Shown here: one piece after another, positions 41,449 through 41,687 of the stretch
How positions within the stretch are numbered: the first letter of the stretch is position 1
Layout: each line of letters opens with the position of its first letter
Source of the DNA: an uncultured Bacteroidia bacterium
Lineage (GTDB): Bacteria > Bacteroidota > Bacteroidia > Bacteroidales > Prolixibacteraceae
Assembly: GCA_903902325.1 (NCBI GenBank)
Contig: CAIUUO010000159.1
Span: forward strand, 1 to 41,687
Direction: 5' to 3'
Length of the DNA stretch: 41,687 nucleotides
Translations under genes and position numbers: made by a program
Notes under the pieces: generated by a model
Told to the model about the DNA's origin: nothing
The model's input: the letters and a program-made list of their open reading frames with translations, nothing else
Databases searched by the model: none

Positions 41449-41480
41449 GGAAGCAAATGTAGTGAAAAATGGGGGAAAAA

Positions 41481-41549
41481 GCATGGGGCAGGGAGCAGAG
41501 GGCATGGGGCAGGGAGCACGGGGCAGAGGGCAGAGGGCATGGGGCATGT
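41481..41549. repeat. GGCATGG/GGGCAGG word array upstream of dnaG
   Basis: The same word family as at 63-142 and 7168-7257, here with the G-rich strand on plus (GGCATGGGGCAGGGAGCAGA). It lies between the dnaG start (41448) and the insertion sequence that starts at about 41553, in dnaG's own upstream region. It creates the false N-terminal extension of the dnaG frame. Confidence 0.85.
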
Positions 41550-41552
41550 CTT

Positions 41553-41687
41553 GTCCTGAAATAGGTTTACAGAAAAAGTAAACAAAAATCAGGATTATGA
41601 AAGTAAAAGTAAATCACTTTTCGGACGAAGTAAAGTTGCAAGTATTAAACGAGTATCTAACCACTGATGTAAGCCAGCAAGAACTGA
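41553..41687 (+). mobile_element. Left end of an insertion sequence (cut by contig end)
   Basis: The sequence starts with TGTCCTGAAATAGG, a plausible terminal repeat beginning 5'-TG. A nested palindrome follows: TCCTGA (41554-41559) pairs with TCAGGA (41589-41594), and GTTTAC (41565-41570) with GTAAAC (41578-41583), with 5-nt internal loops on each side. A short helix-turn-helix-like ORF begins 2 nt later. This arrangement fits the left end of an IS3-type element; assemblies usually break in such multicopy sequences. No right end is present. Confidence 0.6.
41597..41687 (+). CDS. N-terminus of a probable transposase OrfA (truncated by window end)
   Basis: Thirty codons from ATG at 41597 to the last base, with no stop: MKVKVNHFSDEVKLQVLNEY followed by LTTDVSQQEL. 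The charged 'FSDEVKLQVLNEYL' helix followed by 'DVSQQEL' is typical of the helix-turn-helix start of IS3-family OrfA proteins (compare 'F-x-x-E-F-K-x-x-V-V-x-E-Y...S-x-x-E-L'). It would bind the terminal repeats. Only the first part can be judged, so the family call is tentative. Confidence 0.55.
   Translation, partial: MKVKVNHFSDEVKLQVLNEYLTTDVSQQEL

Noticed and set aside
41449-41547. 33-codon N-terminal extension of the dnaG frame (Pro/His/Ala/Cys-rich)
   Set aside because: It is the translation of the CCATGCC-type array; the DnaG family start is the MIDQSTVQRIL Met at 41448.

Overview
The window looks like one complete metagenomic or draft-genome contig from a member of the Bacteroidota, probably class Bacteroidia. 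The evidence is a SusC/SusD pair, a secreted amylase with a type IX secretion (T9SS) sorting domain, many short lipoproteins with a Cys near residue 20, a zinc-ligand-poor DksA-like protein next to ileS and lspA, and TAnnTTTG-type promoter elements without Shine-Dalgarno sequences. The left edge is not genomic: bases 1-62 are poly-C followed by an Illumina i5 index and the Read-1 adapter. The right edge runs into the left end of an insertion sequence.

Layout. 143-2265: an AraA/FucI-like sugar isomerase and an unrecognised membrane protein. 2598-21445: a complete starch/maltodextrin utilisation locus. A LacI-type regulator (9494-10510) separates two arms. The minus-strand arm is MFS sugar transporter, beta-phosphoglucomutase, GH65 maltose phosphorylase and SusA-like GH13. 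The plus-strand arm is SusC, SusD, SusE-like, a SusF-like protein with Fn3-type repeats, and a T9SS-exported GH13 amylase. 21628-24232: a succinate-semialdehyde-type dehydrogenase and a conserved unknown membrane protein. 24276-29622: ileS, a dksA-like gene and two tandem, overlapping lspA genes. 29857-37961: a cell-envelope region with two paralogous lipoproteins, a YhbP-like protein, a lipoprotein with LVIVD-type repeats, a beta-barrel protein, a serpin lipoprotein, and an ECF sigma/anti-sigma pair. 38283-41448: an NAD-dependent epimerase/reductase and DnaG primase.

How the starch genes fit together. The T9SS amylase and the surface lipoproteins bind and cut starch. SusC/SusD import maltodextrins and periplasmic SusA-like GH13 shortens them. 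The MFS permease takes maltose inside, maltose phosphorylase gives glucose plus beta-glucose-1-phosphate, and beta-PGM makes glucose-6-phosphate. A CAAACGTA motif near both arms suggests that the LacI-type protein controls both.

The most unusual feature is non-coding. At least eleven intergenic sites carry clusters of short (7-9 nt) degenerate words of several unrelated families (CCATGCC, GCTAATGT, ATTCGACAA, CACAAAGG/CGCAAAGA, GACTGGGA, AGCTATTG). Many are arranged as long inverted arms around a core. They lie at gene 3' ends, often fused exactly to the stop codon. Two GCTAAT elements, each beside one of the two paralogous lipoproteins, share a 78-nt core that aligns without gaps but lies in opposite orientation relative to the gene. 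This is the best candidate here for an undescribed system.
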